Assembly (NCBI GenBank): GCA_035275065.1
Contig: DATENM010000063.1
Span: 1-64,000 of the forward strand
DNA length: 64,000 nucleotides
Origin: Blastocatellia bacterium
GTDB taxonomy: Bacteria > Acidobacteriota > Blastocatellia > UBA7656
Direction of reading: 5' to 3'
This document shows, piece by piece, positions 46,137 through 54,295 of this stretch. Positions within the stretch are counted from its first letter, which is position 1; the number at the start of each line of letters is the position of its first letter. A program made the translations under genes and the position numbers. The notes below the pieces were generated by a model that saw nothing but the letters and a program-made list of their open reading frames with translations, was not told the DNA's origin and ran no database searches.

Positions 46137-46826
46137 TTATCGCCTCGCCAGTCTCACCAGTACGGCTCGTGCCTCTTCAACGGTAGTGATTGGGGAGTCG
46201 AAATCGATCCTCAGCTTCCGCTTATCTGCCAACATATCGAATCCTTCGCTATCGATGCCTGTCATGACTACCGCATTCGCCTTGACGCCTTTTAATACTT
46301 CGCAATAATGCGACAACGCTTGCTGGTGATCTTGATTCATATGCTCAACGATACCGCGCTCGGCTTCACGGAAAGGGTTGCTGGCGAGCATTGCCCCCGG
46401 TTCAACCCAGTATATTTCTCCAAACCCGCCAATAAACCGCGCTCTCCGCAAATGGATTCGATAGAACGAAAAGTCATGCGTTTCAAAGTAGGATGCCGCG
46501 GAAGGAAAATAGCGCAGATAGCGAAGGCGTCGGTCGGTATCGGGCGGGATTAATTCCGCATCTCCGACCCAGGTAAGGCGGCTGCTTGCCTGTGGATCAT
46601 CAGCGCCCTGATCAAAGACCGTCAGCGATACCTTATTGTTCCGCTTAATATTGCGGGTATGCTGGGCAATGTCACTGATGAGCAGCGTGGGCAAGCCATC
46701 ATAGTCAAGGACATAGGGAGCGATTGAGCCGAACGGGTAGCCTTCGACATCTACTGAATGCGTAGAAAGCACTCCTATACTCTGGTGGTTCAGCAGTCGC
46801 CTTGCCGTCAATGCGGAGTCTGACAT
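46137..46826 (-). CDS. HugZ-like pyridoxamine 5'-phosphate oxidase-fold protein
   Basis: A 229-residue protein: the flavin-reductase/PNPOx-like split-barrel (ALTARRLLNHQSIGVLSTHSVDVEGYPFGSIAPYVLDYDG; LLISDIAQHTRNIKRNNKVSLTV) followed by a DUF2470 domain (ERGIVEHMNQDHQQALSHYC). This order matches HugZ-type haem-binding/degrading proteins and their relatives. Start MSDSALTARRL at 46826; the frame upstream is unrelated. Haem or F420 use cannot be decided from sequence alone. Confidence 0.85.
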   Translation of the reverse strand: MSDSALTARRLLNHQSIGVLSTHSVDVEGYPFGSIAPYVLDYDGLPTLLISDIAQHTRNIKRNNKVSLTVFDQGADDPQASSRLTWVGDAELIPPDTDRRLRYLRYFPSAASYFETHDFSFYRIHLRRARFIGGFGEIYWVEPGAMLASNPFREAERGIVEHMNQDHQQALSHYCEVLKGVKANAVVMTGIDSEGFDMLADKRKLRIDFDSPITTVEEARAVLVRLARR

Positions 46827-46962
46827 GCCTGGTATTCTACCTGATTCTCTATAGCGGTTCGCAAATGCATTGAGCCTTAGCCACGAAGTCACCAGGGCGC
46901 AAAGAATCACGAGCCCTTTTGTGTTTCTTGGTGACTTCGTGGCTTGGTGGCAATTCCTCCGG

Positions 46963-47553
46963 CTACTTTTTCGGAGCCGGCGATTTTTGCAAGCCAACAA
47001 GGGAAGCGGGAAAATCCCACGTCATCAGCGCCTGCTCGATTGCGGGGCCATTCTCTCTCAGCCAGGCGCTCATTTCCGGCCCCGCCGCTTTTCCATACAA
47101 CCGGTGAGAGTAGATGATCGAAACCCCTCGGCCATTGACCAGCTTGAATCTTGCCTGAACAGCCTCCAAAAAAGTGGGCCTGCCGAAAACCACAGCGATC
47201 AAATGTTCAGCCGGTTTTTCGGGAGTTCGGGGCACCGAAGAGGTTCTCAGAACGATGCCTTTTTGACTCTTATAGTTCTCAAGAACCTGGTTCGCGACCA
47301 GCGCCAGGCCATCCCCATCCATGACCTGTTGGTAAAAGTTGATCGACAGCATGTCGGCCCACTTTGAAAGGTCCTCTTGACCTGGAGGAGTAAACTCATG
47401 CAAGTCATTCTGTGACCAGCGATGGACGTATTCCGTGTGATTGAAATTCAGGGTTGTCTTACCTGTGCGATTGGCTTCCTTCTGTGCGGCCCCCCCTGTG
47501 GCGCAAACCGAAAATATGAAGAGGAGGAGAAAAAAACGAGAGGTTCCTGGCAT
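46963..47553 (-). CDS. Secreted hypothetical protein
   Basis: A 196-residue protein with signal peptide MPGTSRFFLLLFIFSVCATGGAAQ and a mature domain with no recognised family (YVHRWSQNDLHEFTPPGQEDLSKW near the start, AWLRENGPAIEQALMTWDFP near the end). AGGAG about 8 bases before the ATG at 47553. Single gene. Confidence 0.65.
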   Translation of the reverse strand: MPGTSRFFLLLFIFSVCATGGAAQKEANRTGKTTLNFNHTEYVHRWSQNDLHEFTPPGQEDLSKWADMLSINFYQQVMDGDGLALVANQVLENYKSQKGIVLRTSSVPRTPEKPAEHLIAVVFGRPTFLEAVQARFKLVNGRGVSIIYSHRLYGKAAGPEMSAWLRENGPAIEQALMTWDFPASLVGLQKSPAPKK

Positions 47554-48004
47554 CACATGATCTCCTGATAAGAGGTTCGTCCAGCTATGCGAGATAAGCC
47601 GCCTCGCAGCATATTCCCGCTCGCGTGACATTGCAAGCGGACCGCGCGGCATGCCCTACCAGGCAGCCCGCCTGGGGATAATCATCTCAGCCGCCGGCGG
47701 TTGCTCGCGCGGCCCCGGCGGGCGGCAGACAAGAAAGCGGCGCCGCCCTGATGGGCCGCGCCGTTCAAGTCACGAGGATAAAGGAGACAAAAAGCCCTTG
47801 CCGCCCGGTGTAGGGCGTCGTAAGCTGTCCGCTCGGCGCTCCCGTCGAGCTTGAGAGGAGTCGGGCGCGAGCCTCAGCCGCCGCCAGGCTCTGCTCACGC
47901 GCGAGGCAGGCACGACCGCGCTGACGAAATCGCCGGAAGCGTTCAGCGCCGGAGCGCAACACGCTCTTCTCCGTCACAACCGCAGACACCTTGAAGGAGT
48001 GCTT
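47554..48004. other. Intergenic region, no supported gene
   Basis: About 450 bases between divergent genes. GC- and purine-rich around 47690-47830, with short open frames lacking ribosome-binding sites. Nothing recognisable besides likely promoters. Confidence 0.45.
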
Positions 48005-49102
48005 GTGCCATCTCGTCAAACGAACACAGCGCACACGGATCTGAGTATCGATGAATACTTGCGTGAACGGCTCATGCCGGTAGAAGGGGCCATTCCGCAT
48101 ATATCCGGCATCGAGATGTATGGGAATTCTGTCCCTGTCGGTAGGGTCGGCGGGGACCTGTTTGAATATATCAACTTCCAGCAGCGTTATGACGTCGACG
48201 CACGCATTCGGCAGGCCCTGAAGCTATCGAAGGAGTTTCTTGACCCGCTCCCGCCGGGCGCAACGCCGCGTAATTCAGTAGACGATCATGTGGAGTGGTT
48301 GAGGTCTAGACCGGATTATCGGCCCGCAATGGAAGCCGAATACAGGGAGGCACGCAGCTCGGAGCAGGTGCGGGTCGCCGAAGCCCTCCGCGATCTCGAC
48401 AGCACGGCAGGCGTCCTGCTGGTGGACGCGCAGGGACACGGGCTGATTTCGGCGAAAATTGCTTCGACCGTACACGATACGTTTCATGCTTTCATGCTCT
48501 CCGAGCTTAATCAGCATGGCAGGACGACGCCGGAGTTGTTTGAAAACATCAACCTGCGTCTAGCGCATTCGGTCACGGCTCGTAACGCACTGGGGATCAA
48601 TGAGGGAGAATATGCGCGCGAGATTGCGACGATGCTTTATGGCGAAGTGCATCCCTACGGCTATTTCAGGTTTGTAAATTTTGGGCACCCGCCGCCGCTC
48701 GTCTTCTCTGCTGAATATCGCAAGTTTGTGGAGTTGGACAAAGATCGAATGGTGCAATTCCTGCCCTTGGGCCTGCAAATTCCCGCTGTTCATCCGGATC
48801 GCATGCGGTACTTCTCAATGCAATTGCGGCCCAGGCCGGCTAACTCGTCCGACGTTGCCGAAATTACGCTAATGAGCCCGGGCGACATTCTCTTCCTCTA
48901 TACCGATGGGGTTTATGACGGCAGCGATGATGAAGAACGCCAACACCTCGAAGCGGTGATGCGTGAACACTACTGGAAATCAGCGCGAGACATCTGCAAT
49001 GCCCTGCTGGAACACGCCACAAAAGACGACGACCATCTGCGGCAGATTGGCGAAGAGGAACGGATTGACGACAAAACGGTCTTCATCATCAAGCGGGGGT
49101 GA
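48005..49102 (+). CDS. PP2C-type (SpoIIE/RsbU-like) serine phosphatase
   Basis: A 365-residue protein. The catalytic domain shows GRVGGDLFEYI (metal Asp), LLVDAQGHGLISAKIAST (DxxGHG), EIATMLYGEVHPYGYFRFVNFGHPPPL, and LFLYTDGVYDGSDDEE with the last metal Asp. There is no separate sensor domain; an unusual insert (about residues 55-120) carries charged helices. GTG at 48005 has AAGGAG 5 bases upstream. It probably dephosphorylates an anti-sigma antagonist; no partner lies nearby. Confidence 0.85.
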   Translation: MPSRQTNTAHTDLSIDEYLRERLMPVEGAIPHISGIEMYGNSVPVGRVGGDLFEYINFQQRYDVDARIRQALKLSKEFLDPLPPGATPRNSVDDHVEWLRSRPDYRPAMEAEYREARSSEQVRVAEALRDLDSTAGVLLVDAQGHGLISAKIASTVHDTFHAFMLSELNQHGRTTPELFENINLRLAHSVTARNALGINEGEYAREIATMLYGEVHPYGYFRFVNFGHPPPLVFSAEYRKFVELDKDRMVQFLPLGLQIPAVHPDRMRYFSMQLRPRPANSSDVAEITLMSPGDILFLYTDGVYDGSDDEERQHLEAVMREHYWKSARDICNALLEHATKDDDHLRQIGEEERIDDKTVFIIKRG

Positions 49103-49227
49103 AGGGGAACAAGCTCTGTTGAGAAAAAGACCGGCGCGAGCTGAAGGCCCAGTCCGATCATGCTTCACAAAAGATGATGGCCCGCATTTTTCAGGGGGTT
49201 GATGTACAGCCGCTCTATCAAATTCAA

Positions 49228-49263
49228 TCACCAAAGGCCATCCGAGAGGGTGGCCTTTGGTGA
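49228..49263. terminator. Bidirectional hairpin between convergent genes
   Basis: Long stem (TCACCAAAGGCCA / TGGCCTTTGGTGA, 13 bp) with a 10-base loop, between the phosphatase gene and the small membrane protein gene that converges on it. Confidence 0.7.
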
Positions 49264-49288
49264 GTTCAGATGTAATCCCCGAGGACGG

Positions 49289-49681
49289 TTACTCGGCGGC
49301 GCGCCCTAGTTTCTCGCTAGCGTCATTCGCCGCCTGGCCGACCTTGGCCGCGGCCTTCTGACCCACCGACGCGACGGCTTTGACGACGGGACTCCAGAAC
49401 TGCACATAACCGTTGAAGATTCCCTGCATCCTGCCCGTGACATTCGCGGCCTGAGCTCCGCCACCTTGTTTATAAGCGGCGATCAGCTTCGGGCCGACAA
49501 AAACGGCGGCTCCGATGGCAAGCACCGGGAGCACTTCCGGAGCAAGAACCGCCAGCGCCGTGCCGCCGGCCAGGCCGGCGAGAAGCTTCGGATCCTTTAG
49601 CCCCTGAGCGTCAAGAGCCTCCGGCTCTTGAGCTGCCGCCGCCGGGCCTTCCGTTCCCTGGTTAACCGACTTCTTGGGCAT
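49289..49681 (-). CDS. DUF5132-like small membrane protein at the cluster edge
   Basis: A 130-residue protein: a disordered N-terminus, a Gly/Ala-rich membrane hairpin (LAGGTALAVLAPEVLPVLAIGAAVFV, about 38-65) and an amphipathic C-terminus with FWSPVVKAVASVGQKAAAKVGQA. The segment W-S/R-P-V/I-x-K resembles KWRPIAKSGIKAGTKGWRKV in the DUF5132-like protein at 61885-62178. GAAGGAGGG before the ATG. It follows lanM by 74 bases in the same direction, so it may belong to the RiPP operon. Function unknown. Confidence 0.7.
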   Translation of the reverse strand: MPKKSVNQGTEGPAAAAQEPEALDAQGLKDPKLLAGLAGGTALAVLAPEVLPVLAIGAAVFVGPKLIAAYKQGGGAQAANVTGRMQGIFNGYVQFWSPVVKAVASVGQKAAAKVGQAANDASEKLGRAAE

Positions 49682-49755
49682 AATCCCTCCTTCTTTGAAT
49701 CTGCTTAATTTTCTCTCACGAGGTTCCGCCAAACTTTTCAAAGTGAACCGGTGCG

Positions 49756-52700
49756 CTAAATCTCCGGCAGCCGCAGCGAAGCAATCGACGGCGCTTTGTC
49801 CGGGTCCCATGCCCTCAATAAGGAACGTGCCACGCCCGCGGTTCCCCAAATCAGCGAAAGACTGTGCCGGGCCGCGGCGTATCGCGACGGGAACCAGGAA
49901 CCGTGCCGCCGCCGAATATCCAGAATGCTGAATGCCCGCTCGGCTGCTGCCTCCTTGTATCGCAGCTCGCGCCCGGCTGCGAAACTCCCGGCGGCCACGT
50001 CGACCTGTTCAAGCAGGCCCACGGTGTCGGCGAGTCGCGGTGGTCGCGACAGGAACTTATCGACCGCCTCGAACAACGACGCCGATACGGCTCCGCCGGA
50101 CTGTGCCACATCCAGCCTCGCCAGCAGGTGAGCCCCGTTTTCATCAATTGGCCGGGCCTTCCAATCCGTCAGAAACCCTCGCCGCCGCTCGGAGCCCCAT
50201 TCGCCGCTGATCCGGCGCATCCGCGCAAGACTCATTGACAGGCCGTCCGGACCCATCGCAATCGTGGAGGTGCGGAGGTCGGCTGCCACCCCGCCGGTTT
50301 CACCGGACTGCGCCAGCAGCATTTCTATCAATTCATCGGCACGGGCTGCCTGATTTTCCGTCGCGACGTCGCCGCGCGACGCAGGTAGAATCGCAAGCAA
50401 CAATCCCGCCGCGCCCGACACTATATTATAACTCGCGTTCCGGTAGGCCGCACCTGCCGGCAATGAAGCAATCGTCGCGGTTGCTATGTCGCGGAGGCTC
50501 TGCGAGCGAAGCTTCTTTGCACAGTAGCGGAGCGTGAAGATATGCGATCCCAAGCCGACGAAACCGCCCCAATAAGACGACGCTATTTCCGCCTGGGAAT
50601 GACCGTTGACCGGCAGGTCGAATTCAGCGCGCTTTTCCGCCTGGCGCACGGTCGATGCCAGGGCTCCGCGGCACGCCCTGGCCCATCGTTCTTCGCCCGT
50701 AATCTCGAACAGGTCGGCGAAAAGGATCGCCAGTCCACACGTGCCGGAGAGCAGATCTGCCTCCAGCACGCCGAGCGACAGAAGATCGATCTCCGGATGG
50801 TACGCCAGACCAATCCACGCCAGTTCTTCGGAGTCCGAAGTTATCGCATCGGCGAGAATTGTTCCGCCGATTTCGACGGCGGCATCAACGAGTTCGTCGT
50901 TACTGTGGTGCGCCCTGCCGGGAACCCGGGAGCTGGGCGTCACGCTGCGACTCGCCCCCGGCCGTCCGGTCGCAAAGCATGACAACAGCAGCTCCACTTG
51001 AGAATCAGTCGAGAAAGCTTCAAGGCCATGTAATCGTTCCTCGATACGTCGAAACGCCGTGTCGTCGAAATACCCGCGGAACTCGTCACCTTGAATCGTG
51101 AAAACGCTGTCGCTTTCCGGCTTGGATACGAAAAAGGGGATGTCCAGCCGTCTCAGGCTGTCGATTTCGCTGCGGATCATCGCACACTGTTTCAAGGTTT
51201 CGGATTCGTCCGTTTCCCGGTCGAGCGCGGGCCGCAGAAGCTGCTGCAAGTACAACTCGCGTTGCCCCTGATCGGTCAGGAGCGGCGGCGACAGGCTCTT
51301 GCGGATGATCTTGTGATAGGTCCAGGTGTCCCGATAGATGAAGCGCACGGGCAAGTCGCGAAGCGCCGCCAGGGGGCCCTCTGAACTCGACAACCGCGAC
51401 CGATTGGCCAGCAGGCATTCCTGCATGGAGCGGTAACCCGCGACGATCTGGGAGAGGTACTTCGCGGCGTCCGCCGGCGCACCGTTGAGCGTCGGACTGT
51501 GCTCTTCGTGGGTCCAGGTGAAATAGCCTGCCGCGCCGGCCGCGGGTAGGTCGCGCCGGTAAGGTGTGATGAATAATTTCGAGGTTGCGAGCGCCCCGTA
51601 ATCCTCGGCGGGCACCCCCATCCCGATGGGCGTCGGCATCGCGATCACGCAGGTCTCGACGACGCTTTCGGCCACGAGATGCCGCGCGACTTGCTCGGCG
51701 GGCAGAAGTTGGTCGGGGATGGCGCGGGGCTGAAGTATGGTCTCGAGATCGACAAAGACCGGAAATTCGCCATGCGCGACGAGATTGTCGAGCCAGAAAT
51801 CGCGCCCCTCCACGAATTGAAGCAGGCGCGCCAGCATACCCATTCGAACATAGAATCTTTCGAGCTCCGCTTCGTCGGCGCAGGGCTCGTACGCGACGAA
51901 TTCTTCCCAGGCATAGCCGCCGCGCGGCAGCACTCGGCGTGTATGCAGTTTCGGCTCGAGCCCGGAGCGGTTCAGCAGATCGATCAGCGACAGGAACGCG
52001 ACCGCGCAGCGCAAGTCCTTGGGCTTGTAGACGACTTTGCGAGACCGGTCGAAGGTGAGAATCGCAACCGTTCGGCCGCCGCCGTGAACATCGCCGGCAT
52101 CTCCCTGAAACCCGGTCAGCTCGCCGAGCCCTTCGCCGGCAAAAAGAGTATCCCTGAGCAGGGTTGAATCCGACTGAAGCCGCTCGAAAATCTCCGAGAT
52201 CCAGTTTCGCCACGCGGCATACGATTGGCCGATCAGAAAGGCCAGCACCGGGAATCGCTCCATTCGAGACAGCCATTCTTCCAAAGTGCCGTCCGCCGAC
52301 TGCCCGCTTGCCTGACCAAATAACCCGGCGTTGGCCTGAGCCAGGCGGGCCTCGAATTCCAGTATCTGACCGACAACCGTTGCCAGACGCTTCGCAAATC
52401 CGACGACGATTTCCTGCAACGCGTCTTCGCCTACAGCCAGGTTATTTGCCGTGGCCGCGGCCCGGAGAAATCGCGCCGGCTCGATCAGCAGCGAAGCGAT
52501 CTCTTTCAGGTAGGGAGCGCCATCGATCCGGGCGGGCTCCGCCGAAACCGGCGGCGCGGCCGTAATCAGGTCAATCAATGCCGCCGCCCACGCGGGCAGC
52601 ACCGTGGGGTCGGAAAGGGTGACCTCCGCCAGACCGGCTCGAAAGGCATCGTATCCCAGGCCGGCCTCCCGCAAGCCGGCTGCAAATCGCCCCTCACCGC

Positions 52701-52881
52701 CGAGCGCTTCACGCCACTTGCCCGCGAGCTTATCGAGGCGGGCCTGATTGTGATCCGGGCGGACAGAGAACCAGCGCCCCTCGCGGCGTTCGTCCGAAGG
52801 CGCTGCCCGCTCGACCAGCGACAGCAACCGCGCTCGATGGGGATGCGAAGTTCCGGAATGAATCTCAGTCGCAGATTTCAT
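49756..52881 (-). CDS. lanM: LanM-type lanthipeptide synthetase with degenerate cyclase domain
   Basis: A 1041-residue class II lanthipeptide synthetase. The DUF4135 dehydratase half (about 100-650) looks intact: GDVHGGGRT (Asp264, His266), VVYKPKDL, FWLDNLVAHGEFPVFVDLET and RFIYRDTWTYHKI; it should phosphorylate and dehydrate Ser/Thr. The LanC-like half (about 690-1041) is recognisable (SGTCGLAILFADLF; SGAAGLLLAILPA; WGTAGVARSLL). The WCHG motif is replaced by TSTIAMGPDG (871-880) and the CHGN motif by VDVAAGSFA (about 960); no Cys or His zinc ligands remain. Dehydration without ring formation is predicted. It overlaps the epimerase gene by 17 bases. Confidence 0.87.
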   Translation of the reverse strand: MKSATEIHSGTSHPHRARLLSLVERAAPSDERREGRWFSVRPDHNQARLDKLAGKWREALGGEGRFAAGLREAGLGYDAFRAGLAEVTLSDPTVLPAWAAALIDLITAAPPVSAEPARIDGAPYLKEIASLLIEPARFLRAAATANNLAVGEDALQEIVVGFAKRLATVVGQILEFEARLAQANAGLFGQASGQSADGTLEEWLSRMERFPVLAFLIGQSYAAWRNWISEIFERLQSDSTLLRDTLFAGEGLGELTGFQGDAGDVHGGGRTVAILTFDRSRKVVYKPKDLRCAVAFLSLIDLLNRSGLEPKLHTRRVLPRGGYAWEEFVAYEPCADEAELERFYVRMGMLARLLQFVEGRDFWLDNLVAHGEFPVFVDLETILQPRAIPDQLLPAEQVARHLVAESVVETCVIAMPTPIGMGVPAEDYGALATSKLFITPYRRDLPAAGAAGYFTWTHEEHSPTLNGAPADAAKYLSQIVAGYRSMQECLLANRSRLSSSEGPLAALRDLPVRFIYRDTWTYHKIIRKSLSPPLLTDQGQRELYLQQLLRPALDRETDESETLKQCAMIRSEIDSLRRLDIPFFVSKPESDSVFTIQGDEFRGYFDDTAFRRIEERLHGLEAFSTDSQVELLLSCFATGRPGASRSVTPSSRVPGRAHHSNDELVDAAVEIGGTILADAITSDSEELAWIGLAYHPEIDLLSLGVLEADLLSGTCGLAILFADLFEITGEERWARACRGALASTVRQAEKRAEFDLPVNGHSQAEIASSYWGGFVGLGSHIFTLRYCAKKLRSQSLRDIATATIASLPAGAAYRNASYNIVSGAAGLLLAILPASRGDVATENQAARADELIEMLLAQSGETGGVAADLRTSTIAMGPDGLSMSLARMRRISGEWGSERRRGFLTDWKARPIDENGAHLLARLDVAQSGGAVSASLFEAVDKFLSRPPRLADTVGLLEQVDVAAGSFAAGRELRYKEAAAERAFSILDIRRRHGSWFPSRYAAARHSLSLIWGTAGVARSLLRAWDPDKAPSIASLRLPEI

Positions 52882-54295
52882 AGAGGACACCGCTGCGTAG
52901 CAACTCGTTCAGCATTCCGCGGACCAGACCGCCATCGAGTGAGCACTGCGAAGCAACCGTGGACGCCACATGTTCGACTGACTGCCGGCCGCTCTTCACC
53001 AGGTCGCCTATGGCATGCCAGGCGGCGCGGCGCTCGACCCCTTCGAAGGCCACGGTCTGGTGAAATCTACCGTGAAGACGAAAGCCATTCTCGGTCTCTT
53101 CGTAGCGCAGCCAATCGTGCAGCCTCAGTATGTCCGAATCAGCCAGGTACGGCGACATGTGACGCTCGACCATGCCGTCGAGCAATCCCTTGAGATCGGC
53201 GCCATCCGTGAACCTGCCTTCAGCGTGAATGTAGTAGCCTAGCGGCCATCGGTCGCTGGCGGCGCAGGGGCTGATAAGCTGGACCGAGCGGTCGACCATA
53301 TTGAGGAGGAATCCGGTAACGCAACCGATGCTGGCAAGCGGGTAGTCAGAAGTATCGGCATAGGCCGGGTCGCCGGTGTACCAGGGCGCCCAGAGCAGGT
53401 TCCGGCGCTGGCGCTCCAAAACCTCAGGCTCCGCCATGGCGCGCTCGCGGAACCGTCCGGCGTTGCCAAAGGCGAAGGCGGATTCGGGGTTGAGCGGCAG
53501 GCACTCGACGCGGGCAAGCTCGCCGGCGCTGAATTCGCGATGAACGCGGTCGAGCATCTTGAGAGTGAGAATAGAGAACCGGTTGATCCAACAATCTCGT
53601 TCCTCCGACACCTTCAGCAGCTTGCGGGTTCGCGCCGGATTCTTGATCGGCAGCGCCGTCGTGGTCGGCGGAAAGGCCCCGATGGTCTCGTAAAAATCGA
53701 TGCACATCTCCTCATAGTTGGGATGATCGAACGGGTCAGAGGCCCAATATAAGAAGCCGCTCTGTGCCGCCGGGCCGAGGCAGCTTCCGAGCGCCTTCAG
53801 GGTGTCGATCCAATCGGCGCGGCCGGCGTCGTCGTAGCGAAAGACGCCGCCCAGGCTATCAGGACTCAGGGCGCAGAACCAGCATCCGACCGAACAGCCT
53901 TTAGTGACCTCGATGCTGAGCGAGGCGTGAATATTGGATTTGGTGTGAAAAGGGCCGAGCTCGAGGAACTGTCTGGCGATCTGCCGCTCGCGCCAACCGC
54001 GAATTCGCGGGTCGTCGGGAACGGCGGACTTCTTGTAAAAGTGTTCGGTCCAGACCGTCTTGGCGACGATCATCTGCCACATCGCGCGCATCGCGGTCGA
54101 CGGCTTTGAAGGGTCGGCTTCCTGTAGGCTGTGAACGTCTTCCGGTTGGCAATCGATCTCGTACCGTGCAAGGGTCCCGGACTTGTCCAGAGACAGCTCC
54201 TTACGAAATACCGGGTCGGCGACCCATCGCTCATTGAATCGCTTAAAGGCGGCGTGCCGTTCCAGAACCTGATGGTAAGTATCTGTGACCATCAT
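52865..54295 (-). CDS. PoyD-like radical SAM RiPP epimerase
   Basis: A 476-residue radical SAM enzyme. The cluster motif is TKGCSVGCWFC (Cys134, Cys138, Cys141). Family landmarks of the RiPP amino-acid epimerases (PoyD/OspD type) follow: SGFLYWASDPFDHPNYEE, FPPTTTALPIKNP, NRFSILTLKMLDRVHREFS and VECLPLNPESAFAFGNAGR. The C-terminus is winged-helix-like. It should convert L- to D-residues in the precursor core. The start ATGATG at 54295 overlaps the sagB-like stop codon by 4 bases, with AAGGGA upstream. Located between the SagB-like and LanM genes. Confidence 0.87.
   Translation of the reverse strand: MMVTDTYHQVLERHAAFKRFNERWVADPVFRKELSLDKSGTLARYEIDCQPEDVHSLQEADPSKPSTAMRAMWQMIVAKTVWTEHFYKKSAVPDDPRIRGWRERQIARQFLELGPFHTKSNIHASLSIEVTKGCSVGCWFCALSPDSLGGVFRYDDAGRADWIDTLKALGSCLGPAAQSGFLYWASDPFDHPNYEEMCIDFYETIGAFPPTTTALPIKNPARTRKLLKVSEERDCWINRFSILTLKMLDRVHREFSAGELARVECLPLNPESAFAFGNAGRFRERAMAEPEVLERQRRNLLWAPWYTGDPAYADTSDYPLASIGCVTGFLLNMVDRSVQLISPCAASDRWPLGYYIHAEGRFTDGADLKGLLDGMVERHMSPYLADSDILRLHDWLRYEETENGFRLHGRFHQTVAFEGVERRAAWHAIGDLVKSGRQSVEHVASTVASQCSLDGGLVRGMLNELLRSGVLYEICD

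Noticed and set aside
49756..52881. Predicting a normal lanthionine-bridged lanthipeptide
   Set aside because: The cyclase zinc motifs are missing and the core Cys are more likely used for azole formation.
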